From Vitreimonas flagellata (GTDB taxonomy: Bacteria; Pseudomonadota; Alphaproteobacteria; Caulobacterales; Aquidulcibacteraceae): a stretch of 64,000 nt of DNA. The notes under the pieces are model-generated. The model saw only the letters and a list, made by a program, of their open reading frames with translations. It did no database searches and was not told the origin of the DNA. The position numbers were made by a program, and so were the translations under genes. Shown here piece after piece: positions 53,009 to 61,984 of this stretch (its first letter is position 1; every line of letters begins with the position of its first letter). The stretch spans positions 558,001-622,000 of the forward strand of contig NZ_SBJL01000002.1 in the NCBI RefSeq assembly GCF_004634425.1, in the 5' to 3' direction.

Positions 53009-53043
53009 GAAGGGTGGGATAGAGCGACACTCTATCCCCGCAT

Positions 53044-53418
53044 TTAGCGTCCAGTGTGGAACACGGCGAGTTTGTTGCCGTCGAGGTCGCGGAAATAGGC
53101 GAACTCGCCGAAGGCGCCGCGCGGACCAGGTTCGCCTTCGCACGTGCCGCCGAGTTCGAGTGCTTTGCCGTGAATGCGGGCGACGTCTTCCTTGCTATCG
53201 ACGGCGATGGCGAGCATGGCGCCGTTGCCGTGCGTGGCGGGCTGCCCGTTGTAGGGGCGCGTGATCATGATCATGGCGCCGCTGGCAAGACGGTACATGA
53301 GGCCGTGCGGCGTTGGCATTGGGCGCTTACCGCCCATTTCGCCGAGCAACGCATCATAGAACGCGGTTGCGCGGTCGAAATCGTTCGCGCCTAGGCAGAC
53401 ATAACCAACGCTGGCCAT
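53044..53418 (-). CDS. VOC family protein (glyoxalase-like)
   Basis: 124 aa, a single VOC domain: MASVGYVCLGANDFDRATAF, then FYDALLGEMGGKRP, and the closing EFAYFRDLDGNKLAVFHTG. Short single-domain members such as this are common and mostly uncharacterised. The first-strand metal His seems absent (VGYVCLG), so metal binding is uncertain. It lies alone between a repeat element and a divergent PilZ gene. Confidence 0.85.
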   Translation of the reverse strand: MASVGYVCLGANDFDRATAFYDALLGEMGGKRPMPTPHGLMYRLASGAMIMITRPYNGQPATHGNGAMLAIAVDSKEDVARIHGKALELGGTCEGEPGPRGAFGEFAYFRDLDGNKLAVFHTGR

Positions 53419-53602
53419 CGTGCTTCACTCCCCTTGTCGCCGCTTGATGCGGGCTTGGGCGGAGTCATCGGGCCCCGGCGCGCGGGCGTCAAGAATGACG
53501 CGGCGTCTGCTTATCGTATGTAATTGACACGATTTGGCGCCAGGTGAAGCAACCACCCGGTAGGGCTTTTCGTTACAATACCGAGTCGCGACACACCTGA
53601 TC

Positions 53603-53950
53603 TTGTTCAAGAAACCGCCCCCGCCGCCTGTCGACCTGAACGCCCGCATTCGCGGTGCGGTCAGCCGGCCTGCGCAGCCCTCAACGCCCGCACCGCCGCC
53701 GCCGTCTCGCCGTAAGGAGCGCGCCGAGCGCGATAAGGTTTTTCGTCAGGCGACCCTGGTGTTCAGCGACGGCCACCGCTTCACCGTGGTGGTGAAGGAT
53801 GTGAGCGCCACCGGCGCGCGCGTGGAATTCTTCCAGCACATCACGCTGCCGCCCGAGGTGCAGTTTCTGGAAGCGACGATGCGCCTGCGCAAACGCGCGC
53901 GCGTGGTCTGGCAACAAGACGGCGGCGCGGGTTTGGAGTTTTTGGATTAA
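53603..53950 (+). CDS. PilZ domain protein with Pro-rich N-terminus
   Basis: 115 aa with a TTG start at 53603; there is no usable ATG. A Pro-rich leader (FKKPPPPPVDLNARI and PAQPSTPAPPPPSRR) precedes a short PilZ domain with the RDKVFR arginine pair and DVSATGARVEF, the two elements that hold c-di-GMP. The domain ends RLRKRARVVWQQDGGAGLEF. It probably senses c-di-GMP or is a divergent non-binding PilZ. The start codon and ribosome site are weak. Confidence 0.78.
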   Translation: MFKKPPPPPVDLNARIRGAVSRPAQPSTPAPPPPSRRKERAERDKVFRQATLVFSDGHRFTVVVKDVSATGARVEFFQHITLPPEVQFLEATMRLRKRARVVWQQDGGAGLEFLD

Positions 53951-53953
53951 GCA

Positions 53954-54484
53954 TTATCCGGTGATGGCGAGCGCGGCCGTCGCCTGCATGCCGATATTCT
54001 GGACGATCGGGTCCGCGTGGCGATGCACCAGCTCCCATTCCGCGCCGCTGCGCCGATAGATTTGCGTCACACGCAGTGACCAATCCTGCTCCGGCAATCC
54101 GGCGACGATGGCGCGCTGGCGTTCGATGAAGACAAGCACCGCCATGTCGCGCGAAGCGTAGCTCTCTACGAGCTCGAACGTGGCCACGCCGTGCGTAAAC
54201 GTGCGCGCAAGTTGATCGAGATGCGCGTCGCTAGGGTCGAAGCCGCGGCTGACGCCGCCGAGCGGCTGCATCAAAGTAAAGTCCGGCGCGATCGGGCCGA
54301 CGATTTCGAGCCATCGATGCATATCGCCATTGATGAAGGCCTCATTGCCCGCTTCGGCGCGTGCGGCGAGTTGTGCAATTAACGCCTCGTCCGTGCGCGC
54401 TTGGCGGGCGCACCCGGCGAGCGGCAGGAACACGGCCGCCACGAAGGCAAAAAGGCGGGAAAGCGAGAGGATTGAGTTGGGCAA
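53954..54484 (-). CDS. NTF2/SnoaL-like lipoprotein
   Basis: 176 aa with a TTG start at 54484 (GGAG eight bases upstream). The lipobox is LPLAGC, residues 20-25. The mature part reads like a small NTF2-fold domain: ARAEAGNEAFINGDMHRWLE, then PDFTLMQPLGG and LRVTQIYRRSGAEWELVHRH, the pattern of SnoaL/DUF4440 proteins. These act as small enzymes or binding proteins; the role here is unknown. Divergent from the LysR gene. Confidence 0.78.
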   Translation of the reverse strand: MPNSILSLSRLFAFVAAVFLPLAGCARQARTDEALIAQLAARAEAGNEAFINGDMHRWLEIVGPIAPDFTLMQPLGGVSRGFDPSDAHLDQLARTFTHGVATFELVESYASRDMAVLVFIERQRAIVAGLPEQDWSLRVTQIYRRSGAEWELVHRHADPIVQNIGMQATAALAITG

Positions 54485-54547
54485 TTGAGGTTCTCCGTCT
54501 ACCCAGGCGCTATCGCTCTTTTGCTATGCTGCATCCAATGATACGAT

Positions 54548-54564
54548 TTCAGCTATATGCTGAA
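54548..54564. promoter_or_regulatory. Candidate LysR operator over the LysR start codon
   Basis: TTCAGC-TATAT-GCTGAA, perfect 6-bp arms; the central bases and right arm contain the ATG (54557-54559). It lies in the 72-base gap with the divergent lipoprotein gene. Confidence 0.5.
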
Positions 54565-55498
54565 TGATACCGATCTCTCTCGGGCGGACCTGAACCTCTT
54601 GGTGCTGTTCGAAACGGTGATGCGCGAGCGCCATGTGGGGCGTGCGGCGGAGCGGCTGAACCTCTCCGCGTCCGCCGTGAGCCATGGCCTCGGGCGCTTG
54701 CGCGTGCTGCTGAACGATCCGCTCTTTATCAAGAACCCACGCGGCGTGACGCCCAGCGATCGCGCGTTAGAGCTTGAGCCGGCGATCGCGGACATTCTGG
54801 CGCGCGTGCGCGGCGTGGTGCAGACGGCCGCACCTTTTGACCCGCACACATCGACGCGCAGCTTCACGATTGCGGCGCCGGACGGCGTGTCGGCGGTGTT
54901 TCTGCCCGCATTGATGGCGAAGCTCGGACGGATTGCGCCAAGGGTGGACGTGCGCGTACGCCAATTGTTGCCGCGACAGGGAGAAACCGCACCCGAACTC
55001 GCATGGCGCGACGCGTTCGCTGAGCTTGATACGCGCGCGATGGATTTCGCCGTAGCGCCGCTGGACGCCGCGCCGCCGCGCTTCAGCATCGCGCCGCTCT
55101 TTAGCGAAGATTTCGTGATCGCAGCGCGCGCTGGTCATGCATGGTTGGCGAAACCAACGCTGACGGGCTTTCGCGATGCGCAGCACCTGGTCGTGTCGAG
55201 CACCGGTGATCCGAAGGGTTTCGTCGATGCGATGCTGGAAGACCGCGGCATGGTGCGCCGTGTGGCGCTGACGGCGCCAAATTTCATGCTGGCGTTGGCC
55301 CTGTTGGCCGAGACGAACCTGATCGCCGCGGTGCCGCGGCGCTTCTTCGAGCTGCACGGCAAGCGCTTCAAGCTCGCAAGCGCCAAACCGCCGCTCCCAC
55401 TACCGCGCTTCACGCTGAACATGATCGCGCCAAAGCCCGCGCTGCAGGATGCGGGATTGGCTTGGCTGATGGAGATGCTGAAGGACGCGGCCGGCTAG
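54557..55498 (+). CDS. LysR family transcriptional regulator
   Basis: 313 aa. The N-terminal HTH is of the NodD/LeuO-like subgroup: DLNLLVLFETVMRERHVGRA, then AERLNLSASAVSHGLGRLR, and DPLFIKNPRGVTPS. The effector domain runs from about residue 95 to the end. The stop codon lies inside a GC palindrome (55487-55509). The neighbouring divergent lipoprotein gene is the most likely partner, but the target is unknown. Confidence 0.93.
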   Translation: MLNDTDLSRADLNLLVLFETVMRERHVGRAAERLNLSASAVSHGLGRLRVLLNDPLFIKNPRGVTPSDRALELEPAIADILARVRGVVQTAAPFDPHTSTRSFTIAAPDGVSAVFLPALMAKLGRIAPRVDVRVRQLLPRQGETAPELAWRDAFAELDTRAMDFAVAPLDAAPPRFSIAPLFSEDFVIAARAGHAWLAKPTLTGFRDAQHLVVSSTGDPKGFVDAMLEDRGMVRRVALTAPNFMLALALLAETNLIAAVPRRFFELHGKRFKLASAKPPLPLPRFTLNMIAPKPALQDAGLAWLMEMLKDAAG

Positions 55499-55509
55499 AA
55501 GCCGGCCGC
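55487..55509. repeat. GC palindrome containing the LysR stop codon
   Basis: GCGGCCGGC-TAGAA-GCCGGCCGC: 9-bp arms, with the stop TAG in the loop. It resembles the GCCGGC repeat family (TAGAA versus TGGAA centre) and could serve as a bidirectional terminator between LysR and sdhA. Confidence 0.65.
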
Positions 55510-55515
55510 CAATCC

Positions 55516-57309
55516 TCAATACACCCGCTTCTTCGGCGGGATGCTTTCGATTTCGTTGGTCATCGTGTTGGAGTGGACCGGGCGGAAGTCGATGCGGGTG
55601 GCGCCGGTGTCGAGATCGAGCCAGGCGAGCGTGTGCTTCATCCAGTCATTGTCGTCGCGCTCGGGAAAATCTTCGCGGGCGTGGGCGCCGCGTGACTCGG
55701 TGCGGTTGGCGGCGCCGTTCACAGTGACGATGGCTTGGCCGATGAGATTGTCGAACTCGAGCGTTTCGACCAGATCCGTGTTCCAGATCATCGAGCGATC
55801 GGTGACGGCGATGTCCGGCGCTTCTTTCCAGATCGCGGCCATGCGTTGCACGCCTTCGGCGAGCACCGGGCCAGTGCGATAGACGGCGCACGTATCCTGC
55901 ATCGTGCGCTGCATTTTCTCGCGCAGCTTGGCCGTGGGCGTGCCGCCCTTGGCGTTGCGGAATTTGTCGAAGCGCGCGAGGTGCTTGTCGCTCTGGCCCT
56001 TCGGCAATTCGGGTTGCGTGGCGTTAGCTTGCAGCTTCTCGCCGCAGCGCAGACCGACAGCGCGGCCGAATACGACCAGATCGATCAGCGAGTTCGAGCC
56101 CAAACGATTGGCGCCGTGCACCGACACGCACGCCGCTTCGCCGACGGCCATGAGGCCCGGCACAACCGAATCCGGATCGCCGCCGACTTTGGTGAGCACT
56201 TCGCCGTGATAATTCGTCGGGATGCCGCCCATATTGTAATGGACGGTCGGCAGCACCGGGATAGGCGCGCGCGTGACATCGACGCCAGCGAACACTTTCG
56301 CGCTTTCGGAAATGCCCGGCAGGCGTTCGTGCAGCAGCTTCGGATCGAGGTGGTCGAGATGCAGGAAGATGTGATCCTTGTTCGGGCCGACGCCGCGGCC
56401 TTCACGGATTTCGAGCGTCATGGCGCGGCTCACCATGTCGCGCGGCGCGAGATCCTTCACGGTCGGCGCGTAGCGCTCCATGAAGCGCTCGCCGTTTGAA
56501 TTGGTGAGATAGCCGCCCTCGCCGCGCGCGCCTTCGGTGATGAGGCAGCCAGCGGGGAAAATGCCCGTCGGGTGGAATTGCACGAATTCCATGTCCTGCA
56601 GCGGCAGACCGGCGCGCAGCACCATGGCGTTGCCGTCGCCGGTGCAGGTGTGCGCGGAGGTGCAGGAGAGATAGGCGCGGCCGTAGCCGCCGGTGGCGAG
56701 CACGACAGTTTGCGCGCGGAAGCGATGCAACGTGCCGTCGTCAAGCTTCCAGGCGGTGACACCGCGGCAGGCGCCGCTCTCATCCATGATGAGGTCGAGC
56801 GCGAAATACTCGATGAAGAAATCGACGTCGTGGCGCAGCGACTGGCCGTACAACGTGTGCAGCATGGCGTGGCCGGTGCGGTCGGCGGCGGCGCAGGTGC
56901 GCTGCACGGGCGCTTCACCGAAGTTACGCGTCATGCCGCCGAAGGCGCGCTGATAGATTTTGCCTTCCTCAGTGCGCGAGAACGGCACGCCCCAATGCTC
57001 AAGCTCATAGACCGCGGCTGGCGCGTTACGTGTGAGATATTCGATCGCGTCTTGGTCGCCCAGCCAGTCCGAGCCTTTCACGGTGTCGAACATGTGCCAT
57101 TGCCACTTATCTTCGCCCATGTTGCCGAGCGAGGCGGAGATGCCGCCTTGCGCCGCGACCGTGTGCGAGCGGGTGGGAAACACTTTGCTGATGCAGGCGG
57201 TTTTCAAGCCGGCTTGCGCGCTGCCGAGCGCGGCGCGAAGCCCCGAACCGCCGGCGCCGACAACGACGACGTCAAACGTGTGATCGACCCAAGTATAAGC
57301 AGCGGCCAA
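55516..57309 (-). CDS. sdhA: Succinate dehydrogenase flavoprotein subunit
   Basis: 597 aa, TTG start at 57309 with GGAG nine bases upstream; no ATG fits. FAD site [20 protein letters not shown], covalent-FAD His in [20 protein letters not shown], and [20 protein letters not shown], then [20 protein letters not shown], are all standard SdhA. C-terminal [19 protein letters not shown]. It oxidises succinate at the membrane complex II. It follows sdhD by four bases. The expected iron-sulfur subunit gene sdhB does not follow. Confidence 0.97.
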   Translation of the reverse strand: MAAAYTWVDHTFDVVVVGAGGSGLRAALGSAQAGLKTACISKVFPTRSHTVAAQGGISASLGNMGEDKWQWHMFDTVKGSDWLGDQDAIEYLTRNAPAAVYELEHWGVPFSRTEEGKIYQRAFGGMTRNFGEAPVQRTCAAADRTGHAMLHTLYGQSLRHDVDFFIEYFALDLIMDESGACRGVTAWKLDDGTLHRFRAQTVVLATGGYGRAYLSCTSAHTCTGDGNAMVLRAGLPLQDMEFVQFHPTGIFPAGCLITEGARGEGGYLTNSNGERFMERYAPTVKDLAPRDMVSRAMTLEIREGRGVGPNKDHIFLHLDHLDPKLLHERLPGISESAKVFAGVDVTRAPIPVLPTVHYNMGGIPTNYHGEVLTKVGGDPDSVVPGLMAVGEAACVSVHGANRLGSNSLIDLVVFGRAVGLRCGEKLQANATQPELPKGQSDKHLARFDKFRNAKGGTPTAKLREKMQRTMQDTCAVYRTGPVLAEGVQRMAAIWKEAPDIAVTDRSMIWNTDLVETLEFDNLIGQAIVTVNGAANRTESRGAHAREDFPERDDNDWMKHTLAWLDLDTGATRIDFRPVHSNTMTNEIESIPPKKRVY

Positions 57310-57313
57310 GGGA

Positions 57314-57703
57314 TCAGGCTCCGAAATTGACGAGCAACACAGCGAACAAGGCGCCGGCGGCGATGACGAGCGGCACGAGGGCGTTCAGCAACAACAGCAC
57401 GACCTTGGTGAATGGCCGGGCGATGTAATCGTTGATCACTTCGCCCATGCCGATACGCATGTGATAGAGCGCGACCATGACGAGCAGGATCACGCCCACA
57501 GCGTTTACGGGCGAGACGAGGAAATCGATCGCCGCCAAATAGGTGGGCCCGTCCATCGTCAGCGCCGCACTCAGCACGAACCATGTGGCGAGGATTAGCA
57601 GCGCGATCGCGGAAACGCGCTGGCCAACGAAATGCCCGGTGCCTTCAGCGGCGGCGCCGTGATTGCGGACGCGGCCAAGTGGGGTGCTCTTCCCTTTGCT
57701 CAT
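57314..57703 (-). CDS. sdhD: Succinate dehydrogenase membrane anchor subunit
   Basis: 129 aa with three membrane helices. [20 protein letters not shown] supplies the quinone-site Ser/Arg region and [20 protein letters not shown] contains the conserved heme-ligand His in the alphaproteobacterial SdhD pattern. It holds SdhAB to the membrane together with SdhC. Three bases separate it from sdhC and four from sdhA. Confidence 0.93.
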   Translation of the reverse strand: MSKGKSTPLGRVRNHGAAAEGTGHFVGQRVSAIALLILATWFVLSAALTMDGPTYLAAIDFLVSPVNAVGVILLVMVALYHMRIGMGEVINDYIARPFTKVVLLLLNALVPLVIAAGALFAVLLVNFGA

Positions 57704-57706
57704 AGC

Positions 57707-58102
57707 TCAGCCTCCAAACGTCACGAGCGCCCACAGCCCGATCGGCGCGGCGACAGCAAAGAGGATGGCGAACCAAGCGGTGGTTTCCGCATCGGCGGGC
57801 TTCAGACCATTGCCGGTGTCGAACACCAGGTGACGGATGCCGTTGGCGAGGTGGTAGGCGAACGCCGCCACGATCAGATAGAGCCCGATCTGGCCAATCG
57901 GCCCGGCCAGGAACGCGCCGACCGGCTCATACGCTTCAGGGCCAGCGGCGACGGCCATCAGCCAGAAGCAAAACAGGATCATGCCGCCATAGAGACCCAC
58001 GCCCGTCACGCGATGGAGGATCGACGTCGCCATCGTGACGTGCCAACGCCAGATGCTGACGTGTGGCGATAATGGTCTTTCGGGGCGGGTCGCGCCGGCC
58101 AT
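57707..58102 (-). CDS. sdhC: Succinate dehydrogenase cytochrome b556 subunit
   Basis: 131 aa from the ATG at 58102; a longer reading exists but RPERPLSPHVSIWRWHVTMA is the standard N-terminus. SILHRVTGVGLYGGMI carries the quinone-binding Ser and Arg, and AYHLANGIRHLVFDTGNG contains the heme-ligand His. Three membrane helices. First gene of sdhCDA. Confidence 0.94.
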   Translation of the reverse strand: MAGATRPERPLSPHVSIWRWHVTMATSILHRVTGVGLYGGMILFCFWLMAVAAGPEAYEPVGAFLAGPIGQIGLYLIVAAFAYHLANGIRHLVFDTGNGLKPADAETTAWFAILFAVAAPIGLWALVTFGG

Positions 58103-58235
58103 GTGCGCCCTCTCTTGTGCTTGATATGGTACGTGGAATCTGCGCGCGGAGATTAGGGTCCGGAACCCCCAAGTCAATCAAGCGGCTTGCGCCAAATCGC
58201 CCCCCGGCTAGACAAATCCCAGCGGAGGACGGCGG

Positions 58236-60002
58236 ATGCGAAACATCTTGGTGGCGAGTCTGGTTTTGGCGGTGTCAGCCGGGCTGGCGGGCTCTTCGCT
58301 AGCGCAGACGCGCGGCAATACGCGCGTCGCTGCGGCGATGGCCGCCTATGAGCGGATCGACCGCCAATCTGATCCGGTGACCTCCGCCTCCGAGGGCGAT
58401 CGCGCGGCGTTGCGCCTTTTGCCGAACGTGTCACCCGAGGCCGACGCTACGGAACTGGCCGAACTTCAGACCCTGCTGACGCAAGTGGAGCGCATTGATG
58501 CGCGCCGGCTGCGCGGCGAAGATTCGCTGAACCATGCGCTGCTGTTGCGGACCATCCGCAACCGGATCGAGCGCATCGGCTTCGACACCGGCCGCATGCC
58601 GATCAGCAATGGCGAGGGCTTCTTCTCCTTCGCCGATTACCTCGCCTACACCACGCCGATCCAATCGGCGGACGATGCGGAAGCGTGGCTGGCGCGCCTG
58701 GAGGCGCTGCCGAATTTCTATCGCCAGAACATCGCCAATGCGCGGCGCGGCATCGCCACCGGCTTCACGCAGCCGCGCATCGTCGTCGATCGCGCGATCG
58801 CCACGGCGCGTGCGCAAAGCGCCACGATGGCGAACACGCTCGCCACCCCGCTCGCGCAAATGCCGGCGACGATCCCGACCGTCGAGCAAGAGCGCTACCG
58901 GGCGCGCGCGCGTGAGATCGTTGAGCAACAGGTCCTGCCCGTGCATCGCGCTTTGGTGGCGTTCCTCGAGACCGAATATCTGCCCGCGGCGCGCCAAAGC
59001 ATTGGCATTTCGAGCGTGCCCGGCGGGCGCGAATATTACCAATACCTCGTGCGCGCCTACACCACGACGCAGATGACGCCGGAGGAAATCCACGCGCTCG
59101 GCTTGTCGGAAGTCGCACGCATTCGCGCGGCGATGGAGCGTGAGATCGCGGCCAGCGGCTTTCGCGGCGATTTCGCTGCGTTCCAACATTTCCTGCGCAC
59201 CGATCCGCAATTCTATGCGACGTCGCCGGAAGATTTGATCGAGAAAGCGTCGGAGATCGCCAAGCGCGCCGACGGGCAATTGCCGCGCCTGTTCGGCACG
59301 CTGCCGCGCTTGCCGTACGACATTCGCGTCATTCCGTTGGAATCGGCGGAAGGCCAAACCACCGCGTATTACACGCAAGGTAGTCCGCGCCTCGGCATGG
59401 CCGGCGCGTATTGGGTGAACACGACGCGGCTCGATCAACGCCCGCTCTATGAATTGCCGGCGCTAACGATCCACGAAGCCGTGCCCGGTCACCATCTGCA
59501 GATCGCGCTGGCGCAGGAGCAAGGCGAGCTTCCCTATTTCCGGCGCAACACATTCTACACGGCGTTCGTCGAAGGCTGGGGCCTCTATTCGGAATCGCTC
59601 GGCGAAGAGATGGGCATGTACCGCACGCCGTACGAGCGCTTCGGACGCCTGAGCTACGAAATGTGGCGCGCATGCCGCCTGGTGGCGGATACGGGCATCC
59701 ACTGGATGGGCTGGGACATCGAACAAGCGCGCCGCTGCTTTGCGGAAAATTCCGCACTGGCGCCGCACAACATCCAGACGGAGCTCGAACGCTACATCGC
59801 AACGCCCGGCCAAGCGCTCGCGTACAAGATTGGCGAGCTGCGTTTGCAGGGGCTGCGGCGCGATGCGACGGCTGCGTTGGGCGAACGCTTCGACGTGCGC
59901 GCGTTCCACGATACCGTGCTCGGCGCCGGCGCGCTGCCGCTCGATGTGCTGGAGACGCGGGTTCGTGATTGGGTCGCTACACAGCAAGCCGCCGCGAACT
60001 AG
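58236..60002 (+). CDS. DUF885 family metallopeptidase-like exported protein
   Basis: 588 aa with a signal peptide ending SSLAQ. The DUF885 domain carries HEAVPGHHLQIALAQEQGEL, an HExxxH zinc motif, followed by FVEGWGLYSESLGEEMGMY with a likely third ligand Glu. Such proteins are large, mostly helical metalloproteases, common in Caulobacterales and sphingomonads. Likely periplasmic. Substrates are unknown. AGGA precedes the ATG. Its end overlaps the convergent MaoC-type hydratase gene by 4 bases. Confidence 0.9.
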   Translation: MRNILVASLVLAVSAGLAGSSLAQTRGNTRVAAAMAAYERIDRQSDPVTSASEGDRAALRLLPNVSPEADATELAELQTLLTQVERIDARRLRGEDSLNHALLLRTIRNRIERIGFDTGRMPISNGEGFFSFADYLAYTTPIQSADDAEAWLARLEALPNFYRQNIANARRGIATGFTQPRIVVDRAIATARAQSATMANTLATPLAQMPATIPTVEQERYRARAREIVEQQVLPVHRALVAFLETEYLPAARQSIGISSVPGGREYYQYLVRAYTTTQMTPEEIHALGLSEVARIRAAMEREIAASGFRGDFAAFQHFLRTDPQFYATSPEDLIEKASEIAKRADGQLPRLFGTLPRLPYDIRVIPLESAEGQTTAYYTQGSPRLGMAGAYWVNTTRLDQRPLYELPALTIHEAVPGHHLQIALAQEQGELPYFRRNTFYTAFVEGWGLYSESLGEEMGMYRTPYERFGRLSYEMWRACRLVADTGIHWMGWDIEQARRCFAENSALAPHNIQTELERYIATPGQALAYKIGELRLQGLRRDATAALGERFDVRAFHDTVLGAGALPLDVLETRVRDWVATQQAAAN

Positions 60003-61045
60003 CGCTTCGGGATGGCCGCCCAATAATCGAAATCGAGCACGACGTTGGGATCGTATTCGCCGGCGTCGTTCTTGAACGGGAAATCCGTGGCGGGTTTGTT
60101 TTTCACGGCGACCAGGCGCAGGCGCAACGCGCCGATCTCGCCGAGGTCTTCCTTGGCCAACACTTCCGACCACGCATAGAGCGTGTCGCCGGCGAAGAGC
60201 GGATTGACGTGACGTCCGCCATTGATGGCGATCATCAGCTGCGCGTTGGCGAGGCCGTTGAAGGCCAGCGCACGCGCGATCGAGATGGTGACACCGCCAT
60301 AGATGAGGCGCTTGCCGAAGCGTGACTCTTTCTGCGCCAGCGCATCGAAATGCACTTTCGCGGTGTTCTGATAGAGCCGCGTGGCGAGCTGATGCTCGGC
60401 CTCCTCGACTGTCATGCCGTCGACGTGATCGATCTTTTCGCCGATCTCGTAATCTTGAAACGCATGCGGCGAGCCGGCGAGCGCGAAATCGTAGCCGCTG
60501 AAATCGATCCCTTGCGGAAGCACGAGATCGGGCGTCGGCACCGATGACGCCGGCGTCTTCGGCGGCGCGTCGATCACTTCGGCGCTCGCGTCGCGCTTAT
60601 TGACCATCACCCAGCGCACATAAGAGAGCACCGGGATTTCGTCTTGGTTGAAGCCGGTCGTGCGCACGGTGACGACGCCGGTTTTGCCGTTCGAATTTTG
60701 CTTCACGCCGAGCACTTCGGAGACAGCGTTCAGCGTGTCGCCGGCAAAGACGGGCGCTAAGAAGCGGCCTTCGGCGTAACCCAGATTGGCGACGGCGTTG
60801 AGCGAGATGTCCGGCACGGTCTTGCCGAACACGGTGTGAAACACGAGCAGCGGATCGACCGGCGCGCCGGGAAGCCCACAATTCTGCGCGAAACTGTCGG
60901 CGCTGAAGAGCGCGTAGCGCGAGCCGGTCAGCGCGATGTTGAGCGCGACGTCGCCCTCAGTGATCGTCTTCGGCGTCGCGTGCGCGATGATCTGGCCTTG
61001 GCGAAAATCTTCAAGGAAATTGCCGGGATTGGATTTGGTGGTCAT
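59999..61045 (-). CDS. MaoC-type hydratase, mesaconyl-CoA hydratase-like
   Basis: 348 aa with two hotdog (MaoC-like) halves. The first covers about 10-170 (FLEDFRQGQIIAHATPKTIT, FLAPVFAGDTLNAVSEVLG) and the second about 190-345 (FQDYEIGEKIDHVDGMTVEE, PLFAGDTLYAWSEVLAKED). Length and the two-domain layout match mesaconyl-C1/C4-CoA hydratase of the ethylmalonyl-CoA pathway. It is coupled by ATGA to a CitE-like lyase gene, whose product fits the next or previous step. The other ethylmalonyl-CoA genes are not in the window. Confidence 0.85.
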   Translation of the reverse strand: MTTKSNPGNFLEDFRQGQIIAHATPKTITEGDVALNIALTGSRYALFSADSFAQNCGLPGAPVDPLLVFHTVFGKTVPDISLNAVANLGYAEGRFLAPVFAGDTLNAVSEVLGVKQNSNGKTGVVTVRTTGFNQDEIPVLSYVRWVMVNKRDASAEVIDAPPKTPASSVPTPDLVLPQGIDFSGYDFALAGSPHAFQDYEIGEKIDHVDGMTVEEAEHQLATRLYQNTAKVHFDALAQKESRFGKRLIYGGVTISIARALAFNGLANAQLMIAINGGRHVNPLFAGDTLYAWSEVLAKEDLGEIGALRLRLVAVKNKPATDFPFKNDAGEYDPNVVLDFDYWAAIPKR

Positions 61046-61917
61046 GCGTTCAATCTTTCGATCGCGGCCGCCATTTCGACGAGACGCGTCGCTTCTTCCA
61101 GGTGTAGCAGCTCCGTCATCTTGCCATCGACCTTAATCACGCCCTTCCCGGCGTTCTCAGGCAGCGCGAAGGCGGCGATGATGGCGCGGGCGCGGATGAG
61201 TTCGTCTTCGTGCGGGGCGAAGATCAGGTTAGCGGTTTCGATTTGGCTGGGGTGGATCAAAGTCTTGCCGTCATAGCCAAATTCAAGACCTTGGCGGCAC
61301 TCGGCGACAAGGCCTTCGCGGTCGGCGATGTCGTTGAAGACGCCGTCGATGGCTGTGATGCCTTCGGCGCGCGCGGCGAGCACGGCGAGCGAGAGCGGCG
61401 CGTAAAACGCAGCGCGACCGTTGACGGCGCGGGCGCGGGTTTCCTTGGCGAGATCGTTGAGGCCGAGTACGAAGGCGGAGAGCCGCGTTGAACGCGCGGT
61501 CGCGGCGATCTCGGCGATGTTGAAGAACGCGCGCGGCGTCTCGATCATCACCCAGAGCGTCGTAGTGTCGGGAAAACCGGCGGCGGTCATCGCGGCGTCG
61601 AGCGCGCGCACCTCGTCGGCGCTGCTGACCTTCGGCGCGAGCAGGCCATCCGGCCTCGCGGCGCCTGCGGCGACGATATCGTCCTTGCCCCAAGGCGTCG
61701 ACAGCGCGTTGGCGCGAACGATAATCTCGCGCTTGCCATAGCCGCCGCCTTTGACGGCGTTAACGACTTGCGCACGCGCGTCTTCTTTCGCTTCGGGCGC
61801 GACGGAATCTTCGAGATCGAGTAGAAGCACATCGGCGGGCAGCGTTTTCGCCTTCTCCAAGGCTTTCGCATTTGCGCCGGGCATATAAAGACAGGAACGG
61901 CGCGGACGTGCGGACAT
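61042..61917 (-). CDS. CitE-like CoA-ester lyase (malyl-/citramalyl-CoA lyase family)
   Basis: 291 aa TIM barrel. SCLYMPGANAKALEKAKTLP, then LLLDLEDSVAPEAKEDAR (metal and CoA site), VMIETPRAFFNIAEIA and FGYDGKTLIHPSQIETAN are the CitE/HpcH signature blocks. Candidates are malyl-CoA thioesterase, beta-methylmalyl-CoA or citramalyl-CoA lyase. Coupling to a mesaconyl-CoA hydratase-like gene favours a C4/C5-dicarboxylyl-CoA substrate. It starts an operon of two and is divergent from pdxY. Confidence 0.88.
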   Translation of the reverse strand: MSARPRRSCLYMPGANAKALEKAKTLPADVLLLDLEDSVAPEAKEDARAQVVNAVKGGGYGKREIIVRANALSTPWGKDDIVAAGAARPDGLLAPKVSSADEVRALDAAMTAAGFPDTTTLWVMIETPRAFFNIAEIAATARSTRLSAFVLGLNDLAKETRARAVNGRAAFYAPLSLAVLAARAEGITAIDGVFNDIADREGLVAECRQGLEFGYDGKTLIHPSQIETANLIFAPHEDELIRARAIIAAFALPENAGKGVIKVDGKMTELLHLEEATRLVEMAAAIERLNA

Positions 61918-61984
61918 CGTACTTGCTCTCGTTCTACGCGCGAGCGACCATCGCAGGCGCGCCAGATGACGAGGTTCTTGCCGC

